This document shows positions 35,464 through 44,677 of a DNA stretch of 64,000 nucleotides, in pieces (within the stretch, counting starts at the first letter, position 1; every line of letters begins with the position of its first letter). The stretch covers positions 1 to 64,000 of the forward strand of contig JANQEU010000079.1 in NCBI GenBank assembly GCA_028278225.1, read 5' to 3'. The position numbers and the translations under genes are program-made. The notes below the pieces were generated by a model, which saw only the letters and a program-made list of their open reading frames with translations, was not told the DNA's origin and ran no database searches. Source of the stretch: Cyclobacteriaceae bacterium. Lineage in GTDB: Bacteria > Bacteroidota > Bacteroidia > Cytophagales > Cyclobacteriaceae.

Positions 35464-35832
35464 ATGAAATTCCTCATTGATGAGAACCTTCCATCTGAGC
35501 TCGCTGATATCTTCACCCGAGAGGGAGTGAGATGTTTCCACATCAACCGGATCAAAAAGGATGATCGTGAACGAATTCCTGATAGCATTTTACGTAAGTA
35601 CGCGATCTACAGGGATTACATTATTGTGACTAAAGATTTTGATTTTGTCAATAGCTGGCGAAGCAGGAAAGTACCTGATAAAATGATCTTCGTTCACCAT
35701 CAGGATTCTAAAGCTGAATTAATCAGGATCTTTAAACATCACATCCGGGAAATCCTGAAACTTTTGAAGAAATATGATTTTCTGGAACTCAGTAAAAAAG
35801 GAATTAGATTACCCTTTGAAAAAATGGAATAA
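35464..35832 (+). CDS. DUF5615 PIN-like protein
   Basis: A 122-residue protein of the DUF5615 (Mut7-C-like, PIN-like) family, thought to act as a ribonuclease in toxin-antitoxin pairs. The start FLIDENLP (acidic D6/E7), DRERIPDSILRKYA and VTKDFDF (D58/D60 region) are the conserved acidic segments. The usual partner, a DUF433 antitoxin just upstream, is not present: the preceding gene is a beta-barrel protein ending 30 bp away. It may be a lone copy or have a different partner. Confidence 0.85.
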   Translation: MKFLIDENLPSELADIFTREGVRCFHINRIKKDDRERIPDSILRKYAIYRDYIIVTKDFDFVNSWRSRKVPDKMIFVHHQDSKAELIRIFKHHIREILKLLKKYDFLELSKKGIRLPFEKME

Positions 35833-35833
35833 G

Positions 35834-36556
35834 ATGAAACATTTCTTCACCTTCCTACTGACGTTTGCTTTTTCCATTTGCCTGGGTCAGGATCAGCTAT
35901 ATCATGTAAGGCTAATGAGAGCGGCGCCGGGTGAGCTGCTTTCGGTGATAGAACTTGTCCGGGAGGACATAGAAAACCATAAATCGTATGGTATTTCCAG
36001 GCCGACACTGATGCGCCACAGTCAGGGTGATCAATGGGATTTATTACTAATTTATCCTATCAATGATATGGGCGAATATTTCAGTTCCAGTTCCATGGAA
36101 CAGCGCTCCGGCTCCAATTCGCTTGACAAAAAGTACGGTGATGAATTCAACAGGAAAATTGCCTGGCAGGAATCAGCTGTAGTGAAAGGTCCCGAAATCG
36201 TACTTTTTCAAAACCAGATGAATGCGTACAACTTTTTTCACATTGAAATATTCACTTCCCTGCCGGGTAAACAGGCAGAATTATTACTCGAGCGAAATAT
36301 GGAAAACGTCTATCTGAAAGAAATAAACAGACGGCCAAATTTTATTTTCACAAGGGTTTTTGGAGCAGGCTGGGACATTTTTACCATTGGATGCTATGCT
36401 GATATCAAGGATTATGCATCAGGTGCTGATATACCATTTGAAACGGAAGATGCGGCGGCTAAGAAAGCAGGATTTCAGGGCGTAAATTATATTGGATCAT
36501 ACCTGAGAGAATTGATCGCAGAACATCACGACACCCTGGCTGGAAAAGTCAACTGA
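35834..36556 (+). CDS. Secreted protein of unknown function
   Basis: A 240-residue product from the ATG at 35834, which begins a signal peptide (MKHFFTFLLTFAFSICLGQ); an earlier ATG at 35774 lies inside the upstream gene. Two halves look alike in pattern, each opening with a strand ending in a basic residue, like a dimeric alpha-beta-barrel (NIPSNAP/ABM-like) pair. The end EHHDTLAG is conserved in related Bacteroidota proteins as far as I recall. No catalytic residues identified. It starts 1 bp after the DUF5615 stop. Confidence 0.65.
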   Translation: MKHFFTFLLTFAFSICLGQDQLYHVRLMRAAPGELLSVIELVREDIENHKSYGISRPTLMRHSQGDQWDLLLIYPINDMGEYFSSSSMEQRSGSNSLDKKYGDEFNRKIAWQESAVVKGPEIVLFQNQMNAYNFFHIEIFTSLPGKQAELLLERNMENVYLKEINRRPNFIFTRVFGAGWDIFTIGCYADIKDYASGADIPFETEDAAAKKAGFQGVNYIGSYLRELIAEHHDTLAGKVN

Positions 36557-36606
36557 TCCATCAAATCCAAATTCAAAGACGCCAAGTTGGTGTAACCAAA
36601 ATGGAA

Positions 36607-37389
36607 TTAAGCTGCCTGCTTTTGTCGCCGCTCTTCCCGCAGGACTTTAAGTTCCTTCTGCTTTTTCAGCTTGATGATTCCAAGCTTGTCAAATAGAAGT
36701 ATCAGCAGGTATGTTGGATCAATCTCATGCCATCTGATCCCACCAAAATTTGCGCGGCTACCATGCTTGTGATGGTTATTATGATAACTTTCCCCCATCA
36801 TCAGGAAATCGAACGGAAGGAAATTACGTGAAGTATCTCCTACGGGATAATTCCGGTAGCCATAGAGGTGTGCAAACCAGTTGATAATCACACCATGGAC
36901 TGGCGCCAGCATCCACTGGACCGGCAGCAACAACCATAGCCACCAGACTGTAGCAAACTGCCAGTAGATCAATACATATACTGCTCCCCACATGATCCGT
37001 GATGGCCATGACCTGGCAAACAGATCAAATGGCGTCCATTGCGGGACATTGCGCGTGAACCTTTCTTCCACCTCCGTTTTCTTGTTGGCAATAGCGGAAT
37101 AGATCTTTTTTGTTTTCCACATCATCTTAAAAAGATTGCCATCGTACGCCGGAGAATGCGGGTCTTTCGGAGTATCCGCATAGGCATGATGCATTCTGTG
37201 CATGACGCCATAACCATATGCGCTTAGATAGTTGGATCCCTGAAAAATCCAGGTTAACACAAAGAATACCTTCTCAGTTGTTTTGCTCATTGTGAATGCT
37301 TCATGGGCAGCATATCTGTGCAAAAAGAAAGTCTGAAAAAACAGTGACAGATACCAGTGAGCAATGAAGAAAATTATTATTACTTCCAT
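36607..37389 (-). CDS. Membrane fatty acid desaturase (acyl-CoA desaturase-like)
   Basis: A 260-residue integral membrane di-iron enzyme that introduces a double bond into fatty acyl chains. The three histidine boxes are HRYAAH (24-29), HRMHHAYADTPKDPHS (about 64-79) and HNNHH (about 203-207). Short length and box spacing match bacterial delta-9-type desaturases. The C-terminal tail (KLKKQKELKVLREERRQKQ) is basic. Electron donor genes are not beside it. Confidence 0.92.
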   Translation of the reverse strand: MEVIIIFFIAHWYLSLFFQTFFLHRYAAHEAFTMSKTTEKVFFVLTWIFQGSNYLSAYGYGVMHRMHHAYADTPKDPHSPAYDGNLFKMMWKTKKIYSAIANKKTEVEERFTRNVPQWTPFDLFARSWPSRIMWGAVYVLIYWQFATVWWLWLLLPVQWMLAPVHGVIINWFAHLYGYRNYPVGDTSRNFLPFDFLMMGESYHNNHHKHGSRANFGGIRWHEIDPTYLLILLFDKLGIIKLKKQKELKVLREERRQKQAA

Positions 37390-37482
37390 CTTAAACTAAA
37401 TTCAATTCCACTTGATGCTTTCTTATCCAGATCAATCAAAAACTAATGTGTGACAAAAAAGTTGAAATATTTTTTAGAATCT

Positions 37483-38088
37483 TCAGTAGGCCAGTACTTC
37501 GGTTATGAAACCAAGGCTATAAGCCATTTTGAATGAATCAGGGAATTGAGGTTTCGGTAAGGCTCGTTTCAATTTTGAAGAATCCTCTTTTATTTTCAGC
37601 CTGGCTCTCGAAACAATTTTCCGGCAATTCTCTTTCTTTTTATCGAAAATGTGTTGCAACTCCTCATACTCGATGTTGAATATTTCCCGCATGACAAACA
37701 GCTTTTTTTCAATTGGTTCGAGTTTCGCATGTAAAATCGACCAGGCCTCATTCAATTGTGCCTCAATATCAAAATTGAAGAAAGATTTTGACTGATGGTC
37801 ATCTTCGATTTCGAGGTGTTCGTCTGCTGTAACCGTCTGGAATGAAATCCTTTGCTTCAAAGCTGTCAAAAACTGCAAGCTGTTATTGCTTACAGATTTG
37901 ATGAGATAGGCTTTTGTGTTTTGGATCTTACCGGTATCAATCTTCAGCCACTTTTCAAAAGTATCCTGAACGATATCCTCGGCGTCCTCAAGTGTACCCA
38001 CCATTTTCAGCGCAATGGACTGCAACATGGGCTGGTACGATATTATCGTATCGGTCTTATTCAATCCCGCAAAGAAACACAACAACAC
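37483..38088 (-). CDS. ECF-type RNA polymerase sigma factor
   Basis: A 201-residue sigma-70 family protein read from GTG at 38088. Region 2 is visible as TLEDAEDIVQDTFEKWLK (about 32-49) and region 4 as KKLFVMREIFNIEYEELQHIFDKKKENCRKIVSRARLKIKE (about 127-167), in the style of SigJ/ECF41-like factors but without the SnoaL-like C-terminal domain. No anti-sigma factor adjoins it. It is 23 bp after a DinB-like gene on the same strand and probably co-transcribed. Confidence 0.88.
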   Translation of the reverse strand: MLLCFFAGLNKTDTIISYQPMLQSIALKMVGTLEDAEDIVQDTFEKWLKIDTGKIQNTKAYLIKSVSNNSLQFLTALKQRISFQTVTADEHLEIEDDHQSKSFFNFDIEAQLNEAWSILHAKLEPIEKKLFVMREIFNIEYEELQHIFDKKKENCRKIVSRARLKIKEDSSKLKRALPKPQFPDSFKMAYSLGFITEVLAY

Positions 38089-38111
38089 GGATTAAAACCA
38101 GTTAGTTTTCT

Positions 38112-38660
38112 TTATTTGATATTTTCCAGGATCTCTTTCATTTGTAAAAGGTGCCTTTCCTCATGTGCCAGTAGAAAATCAAAGCATTCACCCAACTGAA
38201 ACGTAATAACAGGTCCGAGGGCCGACACAACCTTACCTTTTCGGTGATCTTTCATTCTAGCTTCCCTGATTTGATTTGAAAAGTAGGTCTGGTTGTCGGC
38301 GAAACGCCTGAACACATCATCAATCTCCAGTTCATTTGCCGGAGTGAAAAATTTAAATGTCCTCATTCGCATTTTTCTTTTTCCTTTCCTGGGCTTAACT
38401 CCACCGATCATCATTTTCCCTGAAATGGTTCTTTTATATTCATCGAGAGGCTCACTCCTATCAGGGCAAGAGTCAATGGCATTACCAATGTTCGGGAGAT
38501 ACAATGCATAAATAAGATTCAGATGCTCAATTACCTGAAGAAGGTTCCAGCCTCCGGAAGACGGCTCCGCAACCAGCAGCGATCCGTCGAGATTCCGGTA
38601 TTCTTCAATGGCCAGCTTGTGACTATTCGATCTATCGATCAGTTCTGCTAATGAAAACAT
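38112..38660 (-). CDS. DinB-family protein
   Basis: A 182-residue product from the ATG at 38660; the open frame extends to a TTG at 38693. The four-helix DinB_2 fold is indicated by WNLLQVIEHLNLIY (H in helix 1, about 39-52) and HEERHLLQMKEIL (two histidines, about 165-177), the metal-binding set. DinB proteins include bacillithiol and thiol transferases and many of unknown activity. Co-directional with the ECF sigma gene downstream. Confidence 0.8.
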   Translation of the reverse strand: MFSLAELIDRSNSHKLAIEEYRNLDGSLLVAEPSSGGWNLLQVIEHLNLIYALYLPNIGNAIDSCPDRSEPLDEYKRTISGKMMIGGVKPRKGKRKMRMRTFKFFTPANELEIDDVFRRFADNQTYFSNQIREARMKDHRKGKVVSALGPVITFQLGECFDFLLAHEERHLLQMKEILENIK

Positions 38661-38703
38661 AATTATTTGTGCTTTGCAGACCGGAAAATACAATATTGAG
38701 CAA

Positions 38704-38973
38704 TTAGAAACTCATTCGCTCCCGGGTATCAGACCTACCACTTCTTCCAGAAATTTTGAGGTTTCCCGGATCACAAAGGGAATATCTCTTGGAATACAGT
38801 TCAGATGTCATGACATGCTTGTCCTCTAACATCGCTTCGAGTTCGAGTATGCCACATTGAACCGGAACGATCTTGGGATCAAGATCCGGGGAGTCAGGTC
38901 TTGGTCCCAAAAAACACACCCCAAAAACAAGAAACACGAAACCAATGAAAAGACTGACAATTTTTCCTTTCAT
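38704..38973 (-). CDS. Small membrane or exported protein paired with the Rieske protein
   Basis: An 89-residue protein with an N-terminal hydrophobic segment (about 4-23) and a short mature part containing two cysteines (VQCG and SLCDPG). No family recognised. It overlaps the Rieske gene by four bases (ATGA), so the two are probably co-translated; the pairing is the main reason to believe it is real. Confidence 0.6.
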   Translation of the reverse strand: MKGKIVSLFIGFVFLVFGVCFLGPRPDSPDLDPKIVPVQCGILELEAMLEDKHVMTSELYSKRYSLCDPGNLKISGRSGRSDTRERMSF

Positions 38974-39380
38974 CCGCCGATCGTTAAAATGTCGCCCTCC
39001 CTTACCACACTCAGCTCCCTGAGATTGGCGTTTGCGGGTCCGGATAGATATTGGCCAGTAGCATCAAACCTGGAATTGTGGCATGTGCAGACAAAGACCC
39101 CGGGGCTATAGTTCCAGTCCCGTGTGCACTGCCTGTGAGGGCAGACACTGGAAAATGCCCTGATATCGCTGTTGACATTTACTATCAGGACGTTGACTTC
39201 AGGATGCAAAAGCCATTCTCCTTCAATTTCCAGATCGGCATACGAAGGATTGGCGAGGTCCACATCAATTGGCTTTTCCAGTTCCAGGGCTTCATCATCT
39301 CCGCCGCAGCTTATCAAGGTTCCGGCCAAAACGGTAGCTGTAAGAAATCCGGCCTTCTGTAAAAATTCAAGTCTATCCAT
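38970..39380 (-). CDS. Rieske [2Fe-2S] lipoprotein-like protein
   Basis: A 136-residue protein. The N-terminus (LEFLQKAGFLTATVLAGTLISC) resembles a lipoprotein signal with lipobox ISC. The cluster motifs are CPH (in CPHRQC) and C-T-C-H (in CTCHNSRFD), fitting C-x-H-x15-C-x2-H. The extra cysteines in CPHRQC and CTC match the disulfide pair of high-potential Rieske proteins such as those of cytochrome bc complexes. No cytochrome b or other bc subunit is nearby, so it is a stand-alone redox protein. Confidence 0.9.
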   Translation of the reverse strand: MDRLEFLQKAGFLTATVLAGTLISCGGDDEALELEKPIDVDLANPSYADLEIEGEWLLHPEVNVLIVNVNSDIRAFSSVCPHRQCTRDWNYSPGVFVCTCHNSRFDATGQYLSGPANANLRELSVVREGDILTIGG

Positions 39381-39632
39381 AGTGTAACAATAGAAATTAA
39401 AAATGGTAGTTCATAATTCAACAATTCCGATCCGTCAAACTACTACCTGACTCTTCCTCAATATCAATTATGAGACGGAATTCAAGTGTGTACTATTAGC
39501 TTTTGGAAACAAGCAAAATGACGTCTTTCACATGTGAAATTGTAATATTTATAGTTAAAAATACCTATGGAGTTAGTGAATGCCTTATTTTAGTGGTTTC
39601 AATTTAAAAGCTAAAGAAAACCTAATTCGCAG

Positions 39633-40445
39633 ATGAAAAATATAATTTATTTAGGTGTTTTCGCAGTCTCCTTAGCGCTGTTATTTAGTTGCAGCAAAAG
39701 TCAGCAAAGCGAAGGTAGCGGTGAAGAGACTCTGAAGGATCTTGAGGAATTTGTTGAAAGGGAATTCGACTACCCAATCCCAACCTCATACAGGGTAACC
39801 GAAATGCTTCAGGAAGCCAATGCCAATTTTGTATTCAACATTACAAATGACCCGGACAACGTCTCCAACTACGTCGCAGTTTGGCAAAAAGCTATGAATT
39901 TGGGGGTTTACGGTGCGGACCTGAGCTATTCAAGTACATACAACAGACAGGAGGAAACCATTCAATTTATGAATGCTTCCAGGACATTGATAGATGATCT
40001 GAATATCAGCACAGCTTTCAATCAGCGTATGGCGGATCGTATTGAAGCAAATCTTGACAACCAGGATTCACTTATTCTTATCATTACGGAATCATTTTGG
40101 GATACATACAATCATCTAAATAAGAATGGTGAGGAGAAAACCTCACTGCTTGTTATTGCCGGCAGTGTCATTGAAGGTCTGCATATCACCTCGCAGCTTA
40201 TAATCAGCAGTGAGTACAATGAATTGTTACTGGAGGTATTTGCAAATCAAAGAGATGAGGTAAAGAAACTTGTTGAACTGATGGATGCACATGCTGAGGA
40301 TGAAAATGTGAACCGGATACTCCCTACTCTCCGGTACATAGATCTGTTCTTCGATCAGCTCGGGGAAGATAATGTGATCACCAAAGGTCAGTTTGATGAT
40401 ATCTATGGAAGTGTACAAGATATGAGAGCCTCAGTTGTCAGATAA
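39633..40445 (+). CDS. Lipoprotein of unknown function upstream of an ABC transporter
   Basis: A 270-residue lipoprotein with signal MKNIIYLGVFAVSLALLFSC. The mature part is predicted wholly helical, with no recognised domain. It precedes the large ABC protein by 68 bp. Similar lipoprotein/ABC pairs occur in Bacteroidota from memory, so it may be an accessory part of that transporter. A terminator lies between the two genes. Confidence 0.75.
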   Translation: MKNIIYLGVFAVSLALLFSCSKSQQSEGSGEETLKDLEEFVEREFDYPIPTSYRVTEMLQEANANFVFNITNDPDNVSNYVAVWQKAMNLGVYGADLSYSSTYNRQEETIQFMNASRTLIDDLNISTAFNQRMADRIEANLDNQDSLILIITESFWDTYNHLNKNGEEKTSLLVIAGSVIEGLHITSQLIISSEYNELLLEVFANQRDEVKKLVELMDAHAEDENVNRILPTLRYIDLFFDQLGEDNVITKGQFDDIYGSVQDMRASVVR

Positions 40446-40470
40446 TCCGAACAAAATTTTAAATCGAGGA

Positions 40471-40503
40471 AGCCTGCTCATTTATATTGCAGGCTTTTTT
40501 ATT
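40471..40503 (+). terminator. Rho-independent terminator, possibly an attenuator
   Basis: A seven-base stem agcctgc (40471-40477) with gcaggct (40489-40495), an 11-base loop and a T-run after it. It ends only about 10 bp before the ATG of the following ABC gene, leaving no room for a separate promoter between. It therefore either ends the lipoprotein transcript with a promoter upstream of or inside the hairpin, or controls read-through into the ABC gene. Confidence 0.85.
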
Positions 40504-40513
40504 TTAGCCTAGT

Positions 40514-43500
40514 ATGAGTGAATCGATTGTTAATGCTTTAGTTCATCTCTTTGCTATTTTTGAGAGCGTAAAGGAGAATTTTGAGGAGGATACCGGAGAG
40601 CTGATAGTAAAGCCTTACCTCAAAAAAACACTCAACCAGGAGCTGACTACCGAGTATCTCAACCTTTTTTACGACTACCTTTCGTTTTATCGCGAAGCCA
40701 ATCAAAATCCATCTGGGGACCATGAATTGGGGATTGACTCAACAAGTATCATTCAAATAGCCAAGATATGTAATCAGATCAATAAGGAACTGGAGCAGGC
40801 TGAACGGATCACGGTATTCATAGAACTCCTTGAATTGATCCGGACGGATGAGCAAGTAAGTGATAAGGAAGGAGAATTCGCTTCGCTGGTGGCGATGAAT
40901 TTTAACCTGGAACAAAGAGAAGTAGAAGATATCAAATCATTCATTTTCGATCCGGAATCCGGAAAAATCGCCTTCGATAAAGGACTGATCATTGATAATA
41001 AAATGACAGAATGGCCCGAAGAAGTCGCCTGGATGATGAGAAAGAAGAAAGCGGATGTTCCCGGGTCCACAAAATATCATCACCTGTATGTAGATAATCT
41101 TTTCGGCAAGATCCTGGTATTGTTCATAGAAAGTGTGGACGAATATGTATTTCGGTATGATGGTCCCCTTAACCTTTACCTGGAAGGAAACAAGATCACC
41201 CCTCGTAAAGCGTACTTCCTGAATCCCGGTGCTATTGTCAAGGGTCCAAATATCAAATCCATTTATGAAACGGAGATCACCAAGCAATTTCTGAAGGACA
41301 AGACAAAAGTGAGGATTGTTTTGAGCGGAGAAGATCTGGAGTTCCAGTTCAAAAATTCCTCCAATGGCGTTCAGAAGTTTAATTTCTCAGAGGAATCAGG
41401 CCACCTGGTAGGAATAATGGGTGGAAGCGGTACGGGTAAATCAACCCTGCTGAATCTACTGAATGGTAAAATAGAACCAACAAAGGGAAGAGTTCACATT
41501 AATGGATATTCGATACCACGCGCTGGTCGTGAAGGTGTTATCGGTTATGTTCCACAGGACGATTTGCTGTTCGAGGAATTGACTGTGTATCAAAACCTTT
41601 ATTACAATGCAAGGATTTGCTTCAGTGATTTTTCGAAATCACTCATTCGAAAAACCATCGATAAAGTCCTGGACGACCTGGATCTTCAGGAAATCAAACA
41701 TCTGAAAGTCGGAGATCCCCTAAACAAAACGATTTCGGGTGGCCAGAGAAAACGTCTGAACATTGCCCTTGAGCTGATGCGTGAGCCTTCTGTACTATTT
41801 GTGGACGAGCCAACGTCCGGACTATCTTCAACAGACTCCGAAAAGGTGATGTGGTTGCTAAAGGACCTTGCAAGAAAAGGAAAGCTTGTTGTCGCCATTA
41901 TTCATCAGCCTGCTTCCGACATATTTAAATTGTTTGATAAACTGTGGCTCCTGGATAAAGGTGGATTCCCCATATACAACGGAAATCCCATCGATGCGGT
42001 AGTTTACTTCAAAACTATGAGTACACAGGTAAATGCCGCAGAAAGTGAATGTCCCAGGTGCGGGAATGTGATCCCGGAACAGATACTTCAGATTATTGAG
42101 TCGAAGGAAATTGATGATAATGGCAGGGCCACTCCAAATCGCAGGGTTACACCTAAAAACTGGTACCTGAAGTACCGGGAAAACATTGAAAAAAACCTGA
42201 AAAGAGCGAGGTACCAGGAATTACTGCCCGCATCCAATTTCCGCATTCCCGGAAACCTCAGGCAGTTTGAAATATTCAGTAAGCGTAACCTGCTTGCGAA
42301 GATCACGAACCGGCAATACGTGTTGATCAACCTCCTGGAGGCGCCGCTGCTGGCACTCATACTTGCCGCCATTTCCAAGTACAGCAGTGGCGATACCTAC
42401 ATATTTTCGGATAACAAAAATCTACCGGTATTCCTGTTCATGTCAATTGTTGTGGCATTGTTTATGGGCATGTCAGTCAGCGCGGAAGAAATCTTTAAAG
42501 ACCGGCGGATACTCGAACGGGAGTCTTTCCTGAACCTGAGCCGTCTAAGTTACCTGAACTCCAAGATCTTTTATCTTTTCGTGCTTTCGGCCTTTCAGAC
42601 AGGTACATTTATACTGATCGGAGGTTATATTCTTGAATTTGAAGGTCTTTTATTGCACCACTGGTTGATTCTGTTTTCCACATCCTGTTTTGCAAACATG
42701 GTTGGACTGAATATATCAGCATCATTGAATTCAATAATTACCATTTATATACTCATCCCATTCATCCTTGTGCCACAGTTGCTGCTAGGTGGCGTGATGA
42801 TAAATTTTGATGATCTGCCCAGAAAATTCACCAACAAGATCAATGTGCCCATTGTTGGAGACCTGATGGCGACCAGGTGGTCTTATGAGGCTATGGCAGT
42901 TGCCCAATTCAGGTACAACAAATTTCAAAAACATTTTTTCGAGATTGACAGGGATATGAGCGAAAGCCATTTCCAGTATACGTTTGTGATCCCCAGACTT
43001 AAAACACTGACAAATAACCTGATAGACTCTACCGTTGACAACAGCAGCAAAAACCGGCAACTGCTTCTTCTGAGAAACGAAATAGAACAATATCCTGAGA
43101 GGTATGAAACCGGCAGTTATCCGATCGTGGCATCATTAAATCCATTGTATTTTAACGAGCAGGTGGCCACACGTACTATGAGATATCTGGACGACATAAC
43201 AGAAGAATTCCAGAGGAGGCACAGGATCGCTTCAAGGGCCAGGGATTCTATTGTTGATGCACTGGAGGCAACATATGGCAGGGAAGCCTTACGCCAGTTG
43301 AGAAGAGATCACTTCAACGAACAGCTAAACAATTGGGTCACCAACAGAAACCAAATAGAAAGGGTCCACATAGCCAAAAATAAATTGATCCAGAAAAAAG
43401 ATCCCATATACACAAAACCATACTCCAGGGTGGGCAGGGCCCACTTTTACGCCGCTCATAAAATGATTGGCCCCTACAAAATTGACACGGTGATCTTTAA

Positions 43501-43600
43501 TCTTGGCGTTTTATGGATATTGACCGCACTCATGTATTTTATGCTGATAAAGGATTATCTGAAGAAATTCTTTAAACTGTTTGGACGCGTGAGAAGGTAA
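40514..43600 (+). CDS. ABCG-like transporter with N-terminal TerB-like domain
   Basis: A 1028-residue fusion of ATPase and permease. Residues about 40-150 look TerB-like (FIELLELIRTDEQVSDKEGEFA). The ATPase follows with Walker A GGSGTGKS (303-310), signature ISGGQ (407-411), Walker B LFVDEP (428-433) and a H-loop (IIHQP). A CPRCGNVIP zinc-ribbon-like pair follows. Membrane helices at about 610-780 and a last one near 990-1012 form an ABC-2-type domain. It is an exporter of White/ABCG architecture; the substrate is unknown. Confidence 0.9.
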   Translation: MSESIVNALVHLFAIFESVKENFEEDTGELIVKPYLKKTLNQELTTEYLNLFYDYLSFYREANQNPSGDHELGIDSTSIIQIAKICNQINKELEQAERITVFIELLELIRTDEQVSDKEGEFASLVAMNFNLEQREVEDIKSFIFDPESGKIAFDKGLIIDNKMTEWPEEVAWMMRKKKADVPGSTKYHHLYVDNLFGKILVLFIESVDEYVFRYDGPLNLYLEGNKITPRKAYFLNPGAIVKGPNIKSIYETEITKQFLKDKTKVRIVLSGEDLEFQFKNSSNGVQKFNFSEESGHLVGIMGGSGTGKSTLLNLLNGKIEPTKGRVHINGYSIPRAGREGVIGYVPQDDLLFEELTVYQNLYYNARICFSDFSKSLIRKTIDKVLDDLDLQEIKHLKVGDPLNKTISGGQRKRLNIALELMREPSVLFVDEPTSGLSSTDSEKVMWLLKDLARKGKLVVAIIHQPASDIFKLFDKLWLLDKGGFPIYNGNPIDAVVYFKTMSTQVNAAESECPRCGNVIPEQILQIIESKEIDDNGRATPNRRVTPKNWYLKYRENIEKNLKRARYQELLPASNFRIPGNLRQFEIFSKRNLLAKITNRQYVLINLLEAPLLALILAAISKYSSGDTYIFSDNKNLPVFLFMSIVVALFMGMSVSAEEIFKDRRILERESFLNLSRLSYLNSKIFYLFVLSAFQTGTFILIGGYILEFEGLLLHHWLILFSTSCFANMVGLNISASLNSIITIYILIPFILVPQLLLGGVMINFDDLPRKFTNKINVPIVGDLMATRWSYEAMAVAQFRYNKFQKHFFEIDRDMSESHFQYTFVIPRLKTLTNNLIDSTVDNSSKNRQLLLLRNEIEQYPERYETGSYPIVASLNPLYFNEQVATRTMRYLDDITEEFQRRHRIASRARDSIVDALEATYGREALRQLRRDHFNEQLNNWVTNRNQIERVHIAKNKLIQKKDPIYTKPYSRVGRAHFYAAHKMIGPYKIDTVIFNLGVLWILTALMYFMLIKDYLKKFFKLFGRVRR

Positions 43601-43695
43601 ATTAGCCGAATGTCGCATTGATAACCAACTGACAAACCCCACATTCAACATCAGGAATTCTTGCCTTCATTCAGGCATTATCGTAACATCATATT

Positions 43696-44598
43696 ATGAT
43701 GGCATTGTATCTGACTGCAGTAATCCTCGGACTGGTACAAAATCCCGTTAAAAACGGTTTTGTGCTATCCGACCCTTTGGTACCGGTCAATGAAATACTA
43801 AGCGGGGGTCCCCCTCGTGACGGAATTCCTGCAATAAATAATCCCCAATTCATTTCAGCAAGTGAAACTACTCTTGCTGGCGACGCAAAGGTAATTGGCG
43901 TGCGAAGCGGTGAAGAAACAAAGGCTTATCCCATTAAAATTCTCAATTGGCACGAGGTGGTCAATGACAAGATCAATGGTGTGGCAATTGTGATAACGTA
44001 TTGCCCGCTGTGCGGAAGCGGGGTCGTGTTCAGGTCAGAAGTAAACGGCAAAAATCTGACATTTGGCGTTTCAGGGTTGCTTTACAATAGTGATGTCCTG
44101 CTTTATGATCGCGAAAATGAATCGCTATGGTCTCAATTGAGGTCCGGTGCGGTCACCGGTCCATTGTCCGGTACAGCCCTTGAAATGTTCCCAAGTCAGA
44201 TGGTGACCTGGAATCAATGGAGGTCAAGATATCCCAACACACTGGTTCTTACGGAGGAAACCGGCTTCGCCCGGGATTATGCCCGGGATCCATATATCGG
44301 ATATGCGCAGACTGAAGATATCTATTTTCCGATTTCCAATTTCAGCAATAAACTCCATAGCAAAGAAATTGTACTTGGGGTAGAGATCAACGGCAATTAC
44401 AAGGCCTATCCTGTCTCGGACCTTAAAGGCAAAAACGGTACAATCACCGATAAATTTCAGGGAACGGATCTGACAATAGCATTTGACAAGACTGCCGGGA
44501 CCGCCTGGATGCAGTCTCCCCAAAATGTTAACTCTACCCTGTTATTTTGGTTTGCGTGGTACGCCTTTCATCCGGATACCGAGGTTTATAAAAAATAA
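43696..44598 (+). CDS. DUF3179 domain-containing protein
   Basis: A 300-residue protein of the DUF3179 family. Conserved blocks are LNWHEVVND (about 76-84), VITYCPLCGSGVVF (about 92-105), FGVSGLLYNSDVLLYDR, SLWSQ (about 138-142) and WNQWRSRYPNT. N-terminus is hydrophobic (MMALYLTAVILGL), so exported or anchored. The CPLCGSG motif may bind metal. Reaction unknown. Confidence 0.92.
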   Translation: MMALYLTAVILGLVQNPVKNGFVLSDPLVPVNEILSGGPPRDGIPAINNPQFISASETTLAGDAKVIGVRSGEETKAYPIKILNWHEVVNDKINGVAIVITYCPLCGSGVVFRSEVNGKNLTFGVSGLLYNSDVLLYDRENESLWSQLRSGAVTGPLSGTALEMFPSQMVTWNQWRSRYPNTLVLTEETGFARDYARDPYIGYAQTEDIYFPISNFSNKLHSKEIVLGVEINGNYKAYPVSDLKGKNGTITDKFQGTDLTIAFDKTAGTAWMQSPQNVNSTLLFWFAWYAFHPDTEVYKK

Positions 44599-44677
44599 AC
44601 AGGGAATATCTTGTTTTGATTTTGGAACCTAAATATTGGCAAGGAAATTGTGTTTGAAATGGTAGAAAACATCTACC

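Noticed and set aside
35464-35832. Complete toxin-antitoxin pair
   Set aside because: No DUF433 or other antitoxin-like frame adjoins the DUF5615 gene.
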